DNA of 64,000 bases from Sphingomonas alpina (GTDB lineage Bacteria > Pseudomonadota > Alphaproteobacteria > Sphingomonadales > Sphingomonadaceae), in assembly GCF_014490665.1 (NCBI RefSeq), contig NZ_CP061038.1, positions 4,796,501-4,860,500 on the forward strand, read 5' to 3'. This document shows, piece after piece, positions 17,553 to 27,062 of this stretch. Each line of letters starts with the position of its first letter. Position 1 is the stretch's first letter. A program made the position numbers and the translations under genes. Under the pieces are notes generated by a model, which ran no database searches, had not been told where the DNA came from, and saw only the letters and a program-made list of their open reading frames with translations.

Positions 17553-19057
17553 CTTTCGAGGTTCGGCTCGCATCGATTCTCAATGGTCGATTCAATAGAG
17601 ACAGTCTCGCCGATCTGGCCGGGCTGGCACTTGATGCAGGTGAGGAAGAGCGCGCATTACCGTTGCTCGAACGGGCAGCGCGGGGTTCGATGGATGCCCG
17701 TTTATGGCAATGGACTGGCCTGTTGCAACGAGCGCTGGACCAGCACGAAGCTGCACTACAATCGTTTGGGCAAGCGGTCAGGCTGGCGCCTTCTGACGTC
17801 AGTATTGCCCGTGGCCATGCTCAGGTAACGTTCGAGGCGGGTCTCGATGCCATCGCTCTCTTTGAACGGGCGTGCCGCCTCGCTCCGATGGCGGGCGATA
17901 TGGTCCTTGGCCTTGCCGCAGCGCGTATGGCCATGGGACGCGGCGAGGAAGCGGCCGCGGCTCTCGATACGATCCTCATTCGATCGCCAATGTGGATTGA
18001 GGGGCATACGCAGCTCGCGCAACTTCGCTCAATGCTGGGTCAGCCCCAGGCTGTGGAAACATCCTTGATGCGAGCGCTGGCGGCGCAGCCCGGCGAAAGC
18101 GCGCTGTGGTATGCTCTCTTTGACCTCCATCTGCGCCGTGAGGATTATGCGACCCTTGCCGACCGGGTGAACGCAGCGGAAAAAGCCGGACAAGCCGACC
18201 CGTTCTGCGCCGAGTACAGAGCAATTGCTGCGGCCGAACTCGGCGACGAAGAGCGTGCGGATACGTTGTTCGACGTCGCCTCTGCCATGGAATCAAAGCT
18301 TGCCATATGGCGAATTCGTCATCTGCTGCGAAGCGGACGGGCTGAATGGGCATCGCGGCTGATCGATAATGAACTGATGACGGAGCGCGCGACTGCCGTC
18401 TGGCCTTATGCCGCTGCAACGTGGCGCCTGACCGGAGACTCCCGGGGCGAATGGCTGGAAAACGACTCTCGGTTTGTGACGGTGATGGATCTTGAGCGGA
18501 ATCTACCTCCGCTTGAACAGCTTGCTGCACTGCTGCGATCGCTGCATGTCGCAAAGGGGGAGTATCTGGATCAGTCAGTTCGTGGCGGGACCCAGACGGA
18601 CGGGCCTTTGCTCAGTCGTATCGAGCCGATAATCCGTACCGCACGCGATGCCATAACGCAGGCTGTGACGCGTTATATTGCCCAACTTCCACCGCCCGAT
18701 CCTTCGCACCCGCTCCTGGCTGGTCGTCGCGATCGCCGCGTGCGCTTTGCTGGCAGCTGGTCGGTTCGGCTCGCGGCAAGCGGGCACCATTCCAATCACG
18801 TCCATCCTCAGGGCTGGATCAGTTCGGCGCTCTATGTCTCGCTTCCCCGGCGCCAGCCGGATGAGTCTGCCCATGCTGGTTGGCTGGTGCTTGGCGAGCC
18901 TCCGGCGGCGCTTGGCCTTGATCTACCGCCGCGACGAATGATCGAACCCCGCGAGGGACAGCTGATATTATTCCCCTCCTGGATGTGGCACGGTACGCGA
19001 CGCTTTGCGCAAGGGGAGAGACTGACCATCGCCTTCGACGTCGCGCCACCGCGTTAG
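17549..19057 (+). CDS. TPR-containing 2OG-Fe(II) oxygenase
   Basis: The 502-residue protein starts GTG 17549, coupled to the previous stop. The N-terminal two thirds are degenerate TPR repeats (for example DQHEAALQSFGQAVRLAPSD, GRGEEAAAALDTILIRSP). The C-terminal 110 residues match the putative 2OG-Fe(II) oxygenase type PF13759: HHSNHVHPQGWISSALYVS, AGWLVLGEPP and LILFPSWMWHGTRRF, with candidate iron ligand histidines in the first and third. Probable role is hydroxylation of a protein or peptide in the cytoplasm. Together with the previous two genes it forms a tight three-gene operon. Confidence 0.85.
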   Translation: MTFEVRLASILNGRFNRDSLADLAGLALDAGEEERALPLLERAARGSMDARLWQWTGLLQRALDQHEAALQSFGQAVRLAPSDVSIARGHAQVTFEAGLDAIALFERACRLAPMAGDMVLGLAAARMAMGRGEEAAAALDTILIRSPMWIEGHTQLAQLRSMLGQPQAVETSLMRALAAQPGESALWYALFDLHLRREDYATLADRVNAAEKAGQADPFCAEYRAIAAAELGDEERADTLFDVASAMESKLAIWRIRHLLRSGRAEWASRLIDNELMTERATAVWPYAAATWRLTGDSRGEWLENDSRFVTVMDLERNLPPLEQLAALLRSLHVAKGEYLDQSVRGGTQTDGPLLSRIEPIIRTARDAITQAVTRYIAQLPPPDPSHPLLAGRRDRRVRFAGSWSVRLAASGHHSNHVHPQGWISSALYVSLPRRQPDESAHAGWLVLGEPPAALGLDLPPRRMIEPREGQLILFPSWMWHGTRRFAQGERLTIAFDVAPPR

Positions 19058-19151
19058 GCCAGGGATCGGGGTTGTCGTTTCGAAAAGTCTGGGTTTTCAC
19101 TTTCGTCTGTTATAGTTTCAAAGCAACTCTTCAGCCTTGAAAGGATAGAAA

Positions 19152-19424
19152 GTGAACCATGTCGCTCGGCGGGCCGTTTTTGGGTTGCTGGTCAGCTTCG
19201 CACTGACCACACCCGCGATGGCGAAGGAGGGCACGCCTTCAGATGCCAGGAAAAAGAATGATCCAAACGAGGTCGTCTGCCAGAAGGAAGAGGTACTCGG
19301 AAGCCGTCTTGCGGTGCGACGGGTCTGCAAGACGCGGAGCGAATGGGCCGCCCAACGTCAAAATGATCGTGCGATGGTCCAGCAAACTCAGGTCGGTTCG
19401 TGCCAGAGGCAAGCGGGCTGTTGA
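19152..19424 (+). CDS. Small exported cysteine-containing protein
   Basis: The 90-residue product has a signal peptide (FGLLVSFALTTPAMA, cut near residue 24) and a mature part of about 66 residues with four cysteines, in DPNEVVCQKEEVLGSRL, RRVCKTRSEWAAQ and the tail GSCQRQAGC. Start GTG 19152 follows AAGGATAGAA. Similar small proteins are frequent in sphingomonads but have no assigned function. It has no tyrosine but does have Asp and Asn residues. Its location after the three modifying enzymes makes it a possible substrate or partner, which is inference. Confidence 0.7.
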   Translation: MNHVARRAVFGLLVSFALTTPAMAKEGTPSDARKKNDPNEVVCQKEEVLGSRLAVRRVCKTRSEWAAQRQNDRAMVQQTQVGSCQRQAGC

Positions 19425-19438
19425 GCCTCTCGGATCAC

Positions 19439-19476
19439 GAGAACTGCCGGGGCGATTTACGATCCCGGCAGTTCTC
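19439..19476. terminator. Hairpin terminator, 13-bp perfect stem
   Basis: Arms 19439-19451 and 19464-19476 are exact complements with a 12-base loop. It lies 15 bases after the small exported protein stop and 37 bases before the clpB stop, so it can serve both convergent units. Only a short T-rich tail (TCGT) follows. Confidence 0.75.
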
Positions 19477-19512
19477 TCGTCCAGCACTCCCTGAGGCGCT
19501 CGCGCGACTGCG

Positions 19513-22092
19513 CTAGCCGATCGTCAACTCAAGTTTGCCATCGCCTTCATCGACCTTCACCGCCGCGCCGTCTTTCACCTCGCCGCGCAGGATCAGGTCG
19601 GCGAGCGGATCCTGCAGGTAACGCTGCACCGCCCGTTTCAATGGCCGCGCGCCATAGACCGGATCATAACCGACCCGGCCCAGCCAGGCGCGTGCCGCCT
19701 CGGTCAGATCCAGCGTCACCTTGCGGTCGGCGAGCAGCTTGCCGATCCGGCCGACCTGAATATCGACGATCGGTGCCATCTCGCTTTGGCCGAGGCGGTG
19801 GAACAAGATGATCTCATCGAGCCGGTTGAGGAATTCGGGGCGGAAATGCCCGCGCACGATTTCCATCACCTGCGGTTCGACATCGCTCACTGGCCGACCA
19901 TCGGCCAGGTTGGTGAGATACTGGCTGCCCAAATTCGAGGTCAGGATGATCAGCGTGTTGGAGAAATCGACCGTACGGCCCTGCCCGTCGGTCAGCCGGC
20001 CATCGTCGAGCACCTGAAGCAGGATGTTGAATACATCGCCATGCGCCTTCTCGACTTCGTCGAACAAAATGACCTGATAAGGCCGACGGCGAACCGATTC
20101 GGTTAGAACGCCCCCTTCTTCATAACCAACATAGCCGGGAGGTGCGCCGATCAGCCGAGCGACTGCGTGCTTCTCCATGAACTCGCTCATGTCGATACGC
20201 ACCATCGCCGAGGGATCGTCGAACAGGAATTCGGCGAGTGCCTTGGTCAGCTCGGTCTTGCCGACGCCGGTCGGGCCGAGGAACAGGAAGGAGCCAAGCG
20301 GACGGTTCGCCTCCTGCAGTCCGGCGCGCGCACGGCGCACTGCGGTCGAGACGGCATGGACCGCCTGTTGCTGGCCGATCACGCGCTTGCTGATCGCCTC
20401 TTCCATGCCGAGCAGTTTCGCCCGTTCGCCTTCGAGCATGCGGTCGACCGGAATGCCGGTCCAGCGGCTGACCACAGCGGCGATGTCGTCGGCGGTCACT
20501 TCCTCGCGCAGCATCGCGCCCTTGGTCGCGCCCGCGGCTTCGTCGAGCTGGCGCTGCAATTGCGGGATCGTGCCGTAGGACAGCTCGCCCGCCCTGGCGA
20601 GGTCGCCAGCGCGCTGTGCCTGTTCAAGTTCGAGCCGCGCCGCGTCGAGCTTTTCCTTGATCTTCGCCTCGGCCGAGATCTTGTCCTTCTCTGCCTGCCA
20701 GCGCGTGGTCAGTTCGGCCGATTGTTGCTCAAGATTGGCGAGTTCGCCTTCGAGCGCGGCAAGCCGGTCGCGCGACGCAGCGTCGCTCTCGCGCTTCAAT
20801 GCCTCGCGTTCGATCTTGAGCTGGATGATGCGCCGGTCGAGCGTCTCGATCTCTTCCGGCTTGGATTCGACCTCCATGCGGATTCGGCTCGCCGCCTCGT
20901 CCATCAGGTCGATCGCCTTGTCGGGGAGGAAACGGTCGGTGATGTAGCGGTTGCCGAGCGTCGCCGAGGCGACGATCGCCGCATCGGTGATGCGCACGCC
21001 GTGATGCAGTTCGTATTTCTCCTTCAGCCCGCGCAGGATCGAGATCGTGTCCTCGACCGTCGGCTCGCCGACGAACACCGGCTGGAAGCGCCGCTGCAGT
21101 GCCGGGTCCTTTTCGACATGCTTGCGATATTCGTCGAGCGTGGTCGCGCCGACACAGTGCAGTTCGCCGCGCGCCAGTGCCGGCTTGATCATGTTCGATG
21201 CGTCCATCGCACCTTCGGATTTGCCCGCGCCTATCAGCGTGTGCATCTCGTCGATGAACAGCACAATGTCGCCCTCGGCCGACTTCACCTCGTCAAGTAC
21301 GCCCTTGAGCCGTTCCTCGAACTCGCCGCGATATTTCGCGCCGGCGATCAGGCTGCCCATGTCGAGCGACATCAGGCGGCGGTCCTTCAGCGTATCGGGC
21401 ACGTCACCATTGGCGATGCGCAGCGCAAGGCCTTCGGCGATTGCGGTCTTGCCGACGCCGGGTTCGCCGATCAGCACCGGGTTGTTCTTGGTGCGGCGTG
21501 CGAGGATCTGAATCGTGCGGCGGATTTCCTCGTCGCGCCCGATCACTGGGTCGAGCTTGCCGTCACGCGCAGCCTGAGTCAGGTCGCGGGCGAACTTCTT
21601 CAGCGCGTCAAAACGGTCCTCGGCGCCCGCGGAATCGGCGGTCCGCCCGCCGCGCACATTGTTGATCGCGGTGTTGAGCGCATCGGCGCGAACGCCCGCC
21701 GCCTGCAGCGCCTTGCCCGCCGCCGTGTTGAGCGACAGGGCCAGTGCGACCAGCAGCCGCTCGACCGTCACGAAGCTATCGCCCGCCTTGGCGGCGATTT
21801 GCTCGGCCTGGTCGAGCACGCGCACCGCGTCATTGTCGAGGCCCGGCGTCTGCTGCGCGCCACCGCCCGACACGGCAGGGATTTTCGACAAAGCGAGGTC
21901 AGTTTCGCTCACCGCGCGCTTCGCATCACCGCCCGCCGCCGTGATCAGCCCGGCGGCCATGCCCTGTTCGTCCTCAAGCAGTGCCTTGAGCAAATGCTCG
22001 GGTGCGATCCGCTGGTGGCTCATGCGGATCGCGACGGTTTGCGCCGATTGGAGGAAGCCTTTGGCGCGGTCGGTGAATTTCTCGAGGTTCAT
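19513..22092 (-). CDS. clpB: ATP-dependent chaperone ClpB
   Basis: The 859-residue ClpB rescues aggregated protein with DnaK. All parts are present: N-terminal Clp repeats ([16 protein letters not shown]), first ATPase with [13 protein letters not shown] near residue 205, the middle coiled-coil domain (about 400-520), second ATPase with [14 protein letters not shown] near residue 605, and a C-terminal small domain. An in-frame extension to 22134 is removed in favour of ATG 22092, which gives the conserved [13 protein letters not shown]. The upstream region carries a possible heat-shock promoter. Confidence 0.97.
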   Translation of the reverse strand: MNLEKFTDRAKGFLQSAQTVAIRMSHQRIAPEHLLKALLEDEQGMAAGLITAAGGDAKRAVSETDLALSKIPAVSGGGAQQTPGLDNDAVRVLDQAEQIAAKAGDSFVTVERLLVALALSLNTAAGKALQAAGVRADALNTAINNVRGGRTADSAGAEDRFDALKKFARDLTQAARDGKLDPVIGRDEEIRRTIQILARRTKNNPVLIGEPGVGKTAIAEGLALRIANGDVPDTLKDRRLMSLDMGSLIAGAKYRGEFEERLKGVLDEVKSAEGDIVLFIDEMHTLIGAGKSEGAMDASNMIKPALARGELHCVGATTLDEYRKHVEKDPALQRRFQPVFVGEPTVEDTISILRGLKEKYELHHGVRITDAAIVASATLGNRYITDRFLPDKAIDLMDEAASRIRMEVESKPEEIETLDRRIIQLKIEREALKRESDAASRDRLAALEGELANLEQQSAELTTRWQAEKDKISAEAKIKEKLDAARLELEQAQRAGDLARAGELSYGTIPQLQRQLDEAAGATKGAMLREEVTADDIAAVVSRWTGIPVDRMLEGERAKLLGMEEAISKRVIGQQQAVHAVSTAVRRARAGLQEANRPLGSFLFLGPTGVGKTELTKALAEFLFDDPSAMVRIDMSEFMEKHAVARLIGAPPGYVGYEEGGVLTESVRRRPYQVILFDEVEKAHGDVFNILLQVLDDGRLTDGQGRTVDFSNTLIILTSNLGSQYLTNLADGRPVSDVEPQVMEIVRGHFRPEFLNRLDEIILFHRLGQSEMAPIVDIQVGRIGKLLADRKVTLDLTEAARAWLGRVGYDPVYGARPLKRAVQRYLQDPLADLILRGEVKDGAAVKVDEGDGKLELTIG

Positions 22093-22120
22093 GTTGCTCC
22101 CATCTCCACTTGCTCGTGCG

Positions 22121-22148
22121 ATATAGTGTTGCACTTATGCAACACAAC
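22121..22148 (-). promoter_or_regulatory. Candidate clpB heat-shock promoter with spacer palindrome
   Basis: On the minus strand GTTGTG (22143-22148) and CTATAT (22121-22126) are 16 bases apart and 29 bases before the clpB ATG. The -10 part resembles the alphaproteobacterial RpoH type (CYTATNT); the -35 part only weakly. A perfect palindrome GTGTTGCA-CTTA-TGCAACAC (22126-22145) fills the spacer, an ideal place for a repressor. Based on inspection only. Confidence 0.4.
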
Positions 22149-22258
22149 CCGCCCGGCCGCAGCTTTGCCGTGATGATTGGAGCGTAACGCGCCGCGCGCC
22201 GCAAGGTGTCTCGAATACGCCATGAGACTGGCATCGAACTGTCATCACGCCTGCGTAA

Positions 22259-22273
22259 TTGTGCAACGCACAA
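22259..22273. promoter_or_regulatory. Palindrome TTGTGC-AAC-GCACAA
   Basis: A perfect 6+3+6 inverted repeat lies 60 bases upstream of the second TonB-dependent receptor ATG. It shares the GTGCAAC half-site with the palindrome in the clpB promoter 114 bases away, so one factor could bind both sides of this divergent region. Confidence 0.35.
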
Positions 22274-22332
22274 CGCCTAGGCGGCGGGCGACGCGCAGTT
22301 GCGCGCCTCGTTCTGCCTAAGGGGATTTCATA

Positions 22333-24714
22333 ATGCGTGTTCTCACCGCTTGCTTGCTCGCCGGCACTGCGCTCGGCTGGCCGCTTGCTGCTACTGCTGC
22401 CGTCAGTGACGATGTCGCCGCCGCGCCGGCTGCCCCCGCCGTCGACACCACCCTTGCAGAGCCGGACGCAAATGCCGCCGAGGGCGACATCATCGTCATC
22501 GGTCGCGGCGAGACCCGTCAGGTGCAGCGCCTTGGCCAGGATGACATTGCGATCCTGACGCCGGGTACCAGCCCGCTCAAAGCAATCCAGAAGCTGCCCG
22601 GCGTGAACTTCCAGTCCGCTGATCCCTTCGGCGCCTATGAATGGTCGCAGCGCGTGTCGATCCGCGGCTTCAATCAGAATCAGCTCGGCTTCACGCTTGA
22701 CGGCATTCCGCTTGGCGACGGGACCTATGGCAATACCAACGGCCTGCATATCAGCCGCGCGATCAGCTCCGAGAATATCGGCGAGACACGGGTGTCGCAG
22801 GGGTCGGGTTCGATCGGGACTCAGGCGACCAACAATCTTGGCGGTACGATCGAATTCTTCTCGTCCGATCCGAAGCAGGATTTCGGCCTGTCGCTCGACG
22901 GCAGCTATGGCAGCAACAATACGGTCCACGCCTTTGGCCGGCTCGACACTGGCCAGCTCGGTGACAACGGGCCCAGCGCCTATGTGTCGTACAGCCATCT
23001 CGACACCGGCAAGTGGAAGGGCCGCGGCGCACAGCGCCAGAACCAGGTCAACGCCAAGGCTATCGCACCGATCACGCCCGACCTGCGCCTTGTGGGCACG
23101 TTCAACTATTCGGAGCGCCGCGAGGAAGATTATCAGGACATGTCGCTCGATATGATCAAGCGGCTTGGCTATCGCTGGGACAATATCACCGGCCAGTTTC
23201 CGCTCGCCGTGCGGGTCGCCGATGTCGCGAACAATATCGATAATGTGAACAACACGACCGGCGCACCGGGCGGCGACGGCCTGTCGGATATCACCGGGCT
23301 TGCTCCTTCCAACCCCGCCGCAGGGAAAGCTTTCCCTGCTCCATTCGGCTCCATTGACGACGCTTATTACGATGCGGCCGGCCTGCGGAACGACTATGTC
23401 GCCTCGCTTGGCATCGAGACCCGCAAGGACGCGAAGGTCCATGGCCAGTTCAAGGCCTATTATCACGACAATCGCGGCCAGGGCATCTGGTTCACGCCCT
23501 ATGTCCCATCGCCCTCCGGCGTGCCGATTTCGGTGCGGACGACCGAATACAACATGCATCGCAAGGGCGTATTCGGCTCGCTCGGCACCGATCTGGGTGC
23601 GTTTGGCGACATCACCGTCGGCGGCTGGTACGAGCGCAACGACCTGCGTCAGGCACGCCGTTTCTACGGGCTCGACAGCCGGACCGTGCCGACGCGCAAT
23701 GCGCTCGAGTTTCAGAACGGCGCGTTCGCGACGCAATGGGACCTGCGCTACAAGACCGATACCGTACAATATTATGTCGAGGACAAGATCCCGATCGGCG
23801 ATCTGACCATCAATCTGGGCTGGAAGGGCTTCGACGTTCGCGGCAGCTCCGACGCGATCCTCGCCGGTCCGCTTGCGACCGGCAAGGTCAAGACCACCGA
23901 CTGGTTCCAGCCGCATGCCGGCTTCACCTACAAGCTGGGCGAGCGCGCCGAATTGTTCGGCGGCTTCACTCAGGTGACCCGCGCGTTCGTCGCGGCGGCC
24001 ACTAGCGGGCCGCTGGCCACCAGCCAGGCCGGCTTCAACAAGCTCGGCGATCTCAAGCCCGAATCGTCGGACACCTATGAACTCGGTGTGCGTGGACGTT
24101 CGGGCATCTTCACCGGGTCGCTCAGCACCTATTATATCAACTTCCGCAACCGCTTGCTGGCGTTCGCCAATGGCGCGGGGATCCTTGGCAATCCGGCGAT
24201 CCTGCAGAATGTCGGCGGGGTGCGCTCCTATGGCATCGAAGCGACCGGCCAGGTCAAGCTGCCCGGCGGGTTCGGGGCGTTCGCATCCTATGCCTATAAC
24301 AACTCGACCTATCGCAACGATGTCTTCAACGCCGATGGTTCGCTGGTCGGCGGCGTGGGGATCAAAGGCAAGACCGTGGTCGATGCGCCCAAGCACATCG
24401 CATCGGGAGAGCTGACCTATGACAGCAACCTGTTCTTCGGCCGGCTTGGCGCGAACTATATGAGCAAGCGCTATTTCTCCTACAGCAACGATCAGTCCGT
24501 TTCGGCGCGGGTGCTGTTCGACGCGACGGTCGGCGTGCGGCTGAAGGTCGCCGGCGACCGCCAGGTCGAACTGCAGGTCAACGGCGCCAACCTGCTCGAC
24601 AAGGACTATATCGCGACGATCGGCTCGAACGGTTTCGTCCAGAAGGGCGACAGCCAGACGCTGCTGATCGGCGCACCGCGACAGGTGTTCGTGACGCTCA
24701 AGACCGGACTCTAA
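22333..24714 (+). CDS. TonB-dependent outer-membrane receptor (793 residues)
   Basis: The product has a signal peptide (MRVLTACLLAGTALGWPLAATA), a TonB-box-like DIIVIGRGE near residue 55, a plug with LKAIQKLPGVNFQSADPFG, RVSIRGFNQNQLGFTLDGIP and ATNNLGGTIEFFS, and a beta-barrel closing with FVTLKTGL. It ends with Leu rather than Phe or Trp, which is acceptable but less usual. The clean plug without a signalling extension argues against a sigma-factor-regulated siderophore receptor. The substrate is not known; the downstream acylase may process it. Spacing to the acylase gene is 94 bases with a hairpin. Confidence 0.92.
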   Translation: MRVLTACLLAGTALGWPLAATAAVSDDVAAAPAAPAVDTTLAEPDANAAEGDIIVIGRGETRQVQRLGQDDIAILTPGTSPLKAIQKLPGVNFQSADPFGAYEWSQRVSIRGFNQNQLGFTLDGIPLGDGTYGNTNGLHISRAISSENIGETRVSQGSGSIGTQATNNLGGTIEFFSSDPKQDFGLSLDGSYGSNNTVHAFGRLDTGQLGDNGPSAYVSYSHLDTGKWKGRGAQRQNQVNAKAIAPITPDLRLVGTFNYSERREEDYQDMSLDMIKRLGYRWDNITGQFPLAVRVADVANNIDNVNNTTGAPGGDGLSDITGLAPSNPAAGKAFPAPFGSIDDAYYDAAGLRNDYVASLGIETRKDAKVHGQFKAYYHDNRGQGIWFTPYVPSPSGVPISVRTTEYNMHRKGVFGSLGTDLGAFGDITVGGWYERNDLRQARRFYGLDSRTVPTRNALEFQNGAFATQWDLRYKTDTVQYYVEDKIPIGDLTINLGWKGFDVRGSSDAILAGPLATGKVKTTDWFQPHAGFTYKLGERAELFGGFTQVTRAFVAAATSGPLATSQAGFNKLGDLKPESSDTYELGVRGRSGIFTGSLSTYYINFRNRLLAFANGAGILGNPAILQNVGGVRSYGIEATGQVKLPGGFGAFASYAYNNSTYRNDVFNADGSLVGGVGIKGKTVVDAPKHIASGELTYDSNLFFGRLGANYMSKRYFSYSNDQSVSARVLFDATVGVRLKVAGDRQVELQVNGANLLDKDYIATIGSNGFVQKGDSQTLLIGAPRQVFVTLKTGL

Positions 24715-24722
24715 GGTCTGGC

Positions 24723-24759
24723 CTTCTCAACCCCTCCCGCGTCGGGAGGGGTTGAGAAG
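24723..24759. terminator. Perfect 17-bp hairpin between receptor and acylase
   Basis: Arms 24723-24739 and 24743-24759 are exact complements with a 3-base loop (CGT). There is no downstream T run, so it may attenuate, stabilise the receptor mRNA 3' end, or act as a REP-like element rather than fully terminate. Confidence 0.6.
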
Positions 24760-24808
24760 CACCCCGCCTGCTGTACCCTGCCCGCAACAAAAAAGCGGGG
24801 AGGGCGGC

Positions 24809-26965
24809 ATGCGCAAAGTCTTGAAGCTCGGTGCGCTCGGTTTGGCCGCGCTGCTCGGCTTGGTCGCGATCGGGCTTGCCGTGTGGGAGCCGCTCCTTGC
24901 CGGAGCGCCCGCGCCGCCACCGCCGCACCGCTATGACAGCGTCATCGCGCGCGATGATTTCGGTGTCCCGCATATCTTCGGCAGGACCGATGCGGATGTC
25001 GCGTACGGCGTCGCCTATGCCCATGCCGAGGATGATTTCTCGACGCTGCAGGAAGCGGTCGCGATGTCGCGCGGGCGGCTCGGCGCGATGCTCGGCGCGG
25101 ACGGCGCGAAGGTCGATTATGCGCTGCACCTGCTCGGCGCGCGCGCGACCGTGGATCGCGATTATGCGAAGCAGCCCGCTGATATCCGCGCCCTGCTCGA
25201 TGGCTATGCGTCCGGGCTGAACCGCTACGCCGAGCGTCATCCCGACGAAGTGCGCCTGTCCCGGCTCTTCCCGGTCGATGGACGCGATATCGCCACCGGC
25301 TTCGTGCTGAGGACCCCGTTCTTCTTCGGGCTCGATCAGGTGCTGGGCGCCTTGTCGGGCGACATGCCATTGCCGAAGGAAAGCGCCGGGCCGACGCCGG
25401 ATTCACCCGATCCCGCGACGATTCCGGCGGGGGCCTCGAGTGCCGGGGAGGAAAATTCGAATGGCTCGAACGCGTTCATCGTCGCACCCAAACGTTCGTC
25501 CGACGGCTTCACGCGCCTCGTGTCGAACTCGCATCAGCCCTGGCGCGGACCGGTTACCTGGTATGAGCTCGTGGTGCATTCCGGACAGGGCTGGAACTTC
25601 GCCGGAGCGACCTTTCCCGGCGTGCCGTTTCCCGTGCTCGGGCATAACGAGACGCTTGGATGGACCAATACGGTCAACCGGCCCGACCTGACCGATGTCT
25701 ACAAGCTGGTGCTCGATTCGGCCGGCACCCAGTATCGCTTCGACGGGAAATGGCTGCCGCTGCAACGCACGCGGATATGGCTGCATGTGAAGGTCGGGCC
25801 GTTCGTGCTGCCGATCCCGAAGCTGGTGTACCGCGCGGTGCAGGGACCGGTCATCGTCAACAAGAACGGCGCGTTCGCAATGCGTTATGCAGGCGCCGAC
25901 CAGGTGCGGATGATCGAGGAATATTACCGCCTGACCAAGGCGCGCGATTTCTCCGAATGGCAGAAGGCGTTGGCGATCCAGGGCGTGCCGGCGACCAATT
26001 TCCTGTATGGCGATGCCAAGGGGAACATCGCCTATTTCTACAATGCGAGCTTCCCCAACCGGAAGCCGGGCTTTGATTATGCCACCGTCCTGCCGGGCGA
26101 TACGTCGCGCGACCTGATGGCGGGAACGGTGCCCTGGGATAAGGTGCCGCGCAACGTGAACCCGGCGTCGGGCTTTCTGATCAACGCCAACAACACGCCC
26201 TATCAGGCGGCGGGGGCGGGGTCCGAGATCCGCCCGAGCGATTACTCGCCGCTGCTCGGCATCGAAACCGACACGACCAATCGGGGTACGCGGGCGATCG
26301 AATTGATGGGGGCGGATGGATCGATCAGCCGCGCCGATCTGGAACGGATCAAGTTCGACACCGGCGTGAGCCGGCTCGGCTGGGCGGCGAAATGGTATGC
26401 CGACCTGGCGGCGGTCGATCCGAAGGGTGATCGCGCCATTGCCGACGCCAAGGCGCTGATGGTGAAATGGGACTGGAATTTCGACGGCAAGGGCCCGGCC
26501 GATGCGCTGGCCGCGATCCTGCTGCGCGCGGGGCAGAAATGGCATTATCGCCGCGCGCCGCGGCTCGATCCGCGCGTGGAACTGGGTACGGCCGCAGCCT
26601 ATCTGACGACGCATTTCGGCCGGCTTGATCCGCCGCTCGGCACCGTGCTCCGGCTGCGCCAGGGCAAGGTCGATCTGCCGCTCGACGGCGCGCCCGATGT
26701 GCTGCGCGCCGCATCGACCTGGGACGAGGCGCCCGATGGGCGGCTGGTGGTCAACCATGGCGACAGCTTTGTGATGTTCATCGAATGGGACAAGGCAGGG
26801 CGCGTGCGCTCCGACTCGATCCAGCCCTATGGCGCGGCGACCACGCGGCCCAATTCGCCGCATTATGCCGATCAGGCGCCGTTGTTCGTGGCGCACAAGC
26901 TCAAACCGGTCCGCTTCGCGCCGGCATCGCTGCGCGGCCATGTCGAACGGGTCTATCGACCCTAA
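24809..26965 (+). CDS. Penicillin acylase family protein
   Basis: This 718-residue N-terminal nucleophile hydrolase precursor has an N-terminal hydrophobic anchor (about 10-28), an alpha-chain region (about 40-200, FGVPHIFGRTDADVAYGVAYAHAEDD), a linker, and a beta-chain beginning at Ser220 in NGSNAF, the autocatalytic nucleophile. VSNSHQPW and LGHNETLGWTNTVNRPD are the conserved beta-chain segments. It should be exported, self-cleave and hydrolyse amide bonds of acylated compounds. Penicillin G, N-acyl-homoserine lactones and lipopeptides are all known substrates in the family, so none is assigned. ATG 24809 follows GGGGAGGGCGGC. Confidence 0.9.
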   Translation: MRKVLKLGALGLAALLGLVAIGLAVWEPLLAGAPAPPPPHRYDSVIARDDFGVPHIFGRTDADVAYGVAYAHAEDDFSTLQEAVAMSRGRLGAMLGADGAKVDYALHLLGARATVDRDYAKQPADIRALLDGYASGLNRYAERHPDEVRLSRLFPVDGRDIATGFVLRTPFFFGLDQVLGALSGDMPLPKESAGPTPDSPDPATIPAGASSAGEENSNGSNAFIVAPKRSSDGFTRLVSNSHQPWRGPVTWYELVVHSGQGWNFAGATFPGVPFPVLGHNETLGWTNTVNRPDLTDVYKLVLDSAGTQYRFDGKWLPLQRTRIWLHVKVGPFVLPIPKLVYRAVQGPVIVNKNGAFAMRYAGADQVRMIEEYYRLTKARDFSEWQKALAIQGVPATNFLYGDAKGNIAYFYNASFPNRKPGFDYATVLPGDTSRDLMAGTVPWDKVPRNVNPASGFLINANNTPYQAAGAGSEIRPSDYSPLLGIETDTTNRGTRAIELMGADGSISRADLERIKFDTGVSRLGWAAKWYADLAAVDPKGDRAIADAKALMVKWDWNFDGKGPADALAAILLRAGQKWHYRRAPRLDPRVELGTAAAYLTTHFGRLDPPLGTVLRLRQGKVDLPLDGAPDVLRAASTWDEAPDGRLVVNHGDSFVMFIEWDKAGRVRSDSIQPYGAATTRPNSPHYADQAPLFVAHKLKPVRFAPASLRGHVERVYRP

Positions 26966-27062
26966 CCGGATCGGATCGAAACGACGGGCCCTTGCGATTG
27001 CGCCGGATCGTTTGGGTGTTATAGTGTCACACAACGGTCTTAAGCCAAGGATTTTCTCCCCA

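Noticed and set aside
20167..22173. A 668-codon open frame opposite clpB
   Set aside because: It mirrors the codon pattern of clpB and shows no family motif.
22135..24396. A 753-codon open frame opposite the second TonB receptor
   Set aside because: It is an antisense shadow; the plus strand has a signal peptide, plug and barrel.
24809..26965. Acylase as an antibiotic-resistance gene
   Set aside because: The family name comes from one industrial enzyme; sequence alone does not show action on penicillin, and no resistance context is seen.
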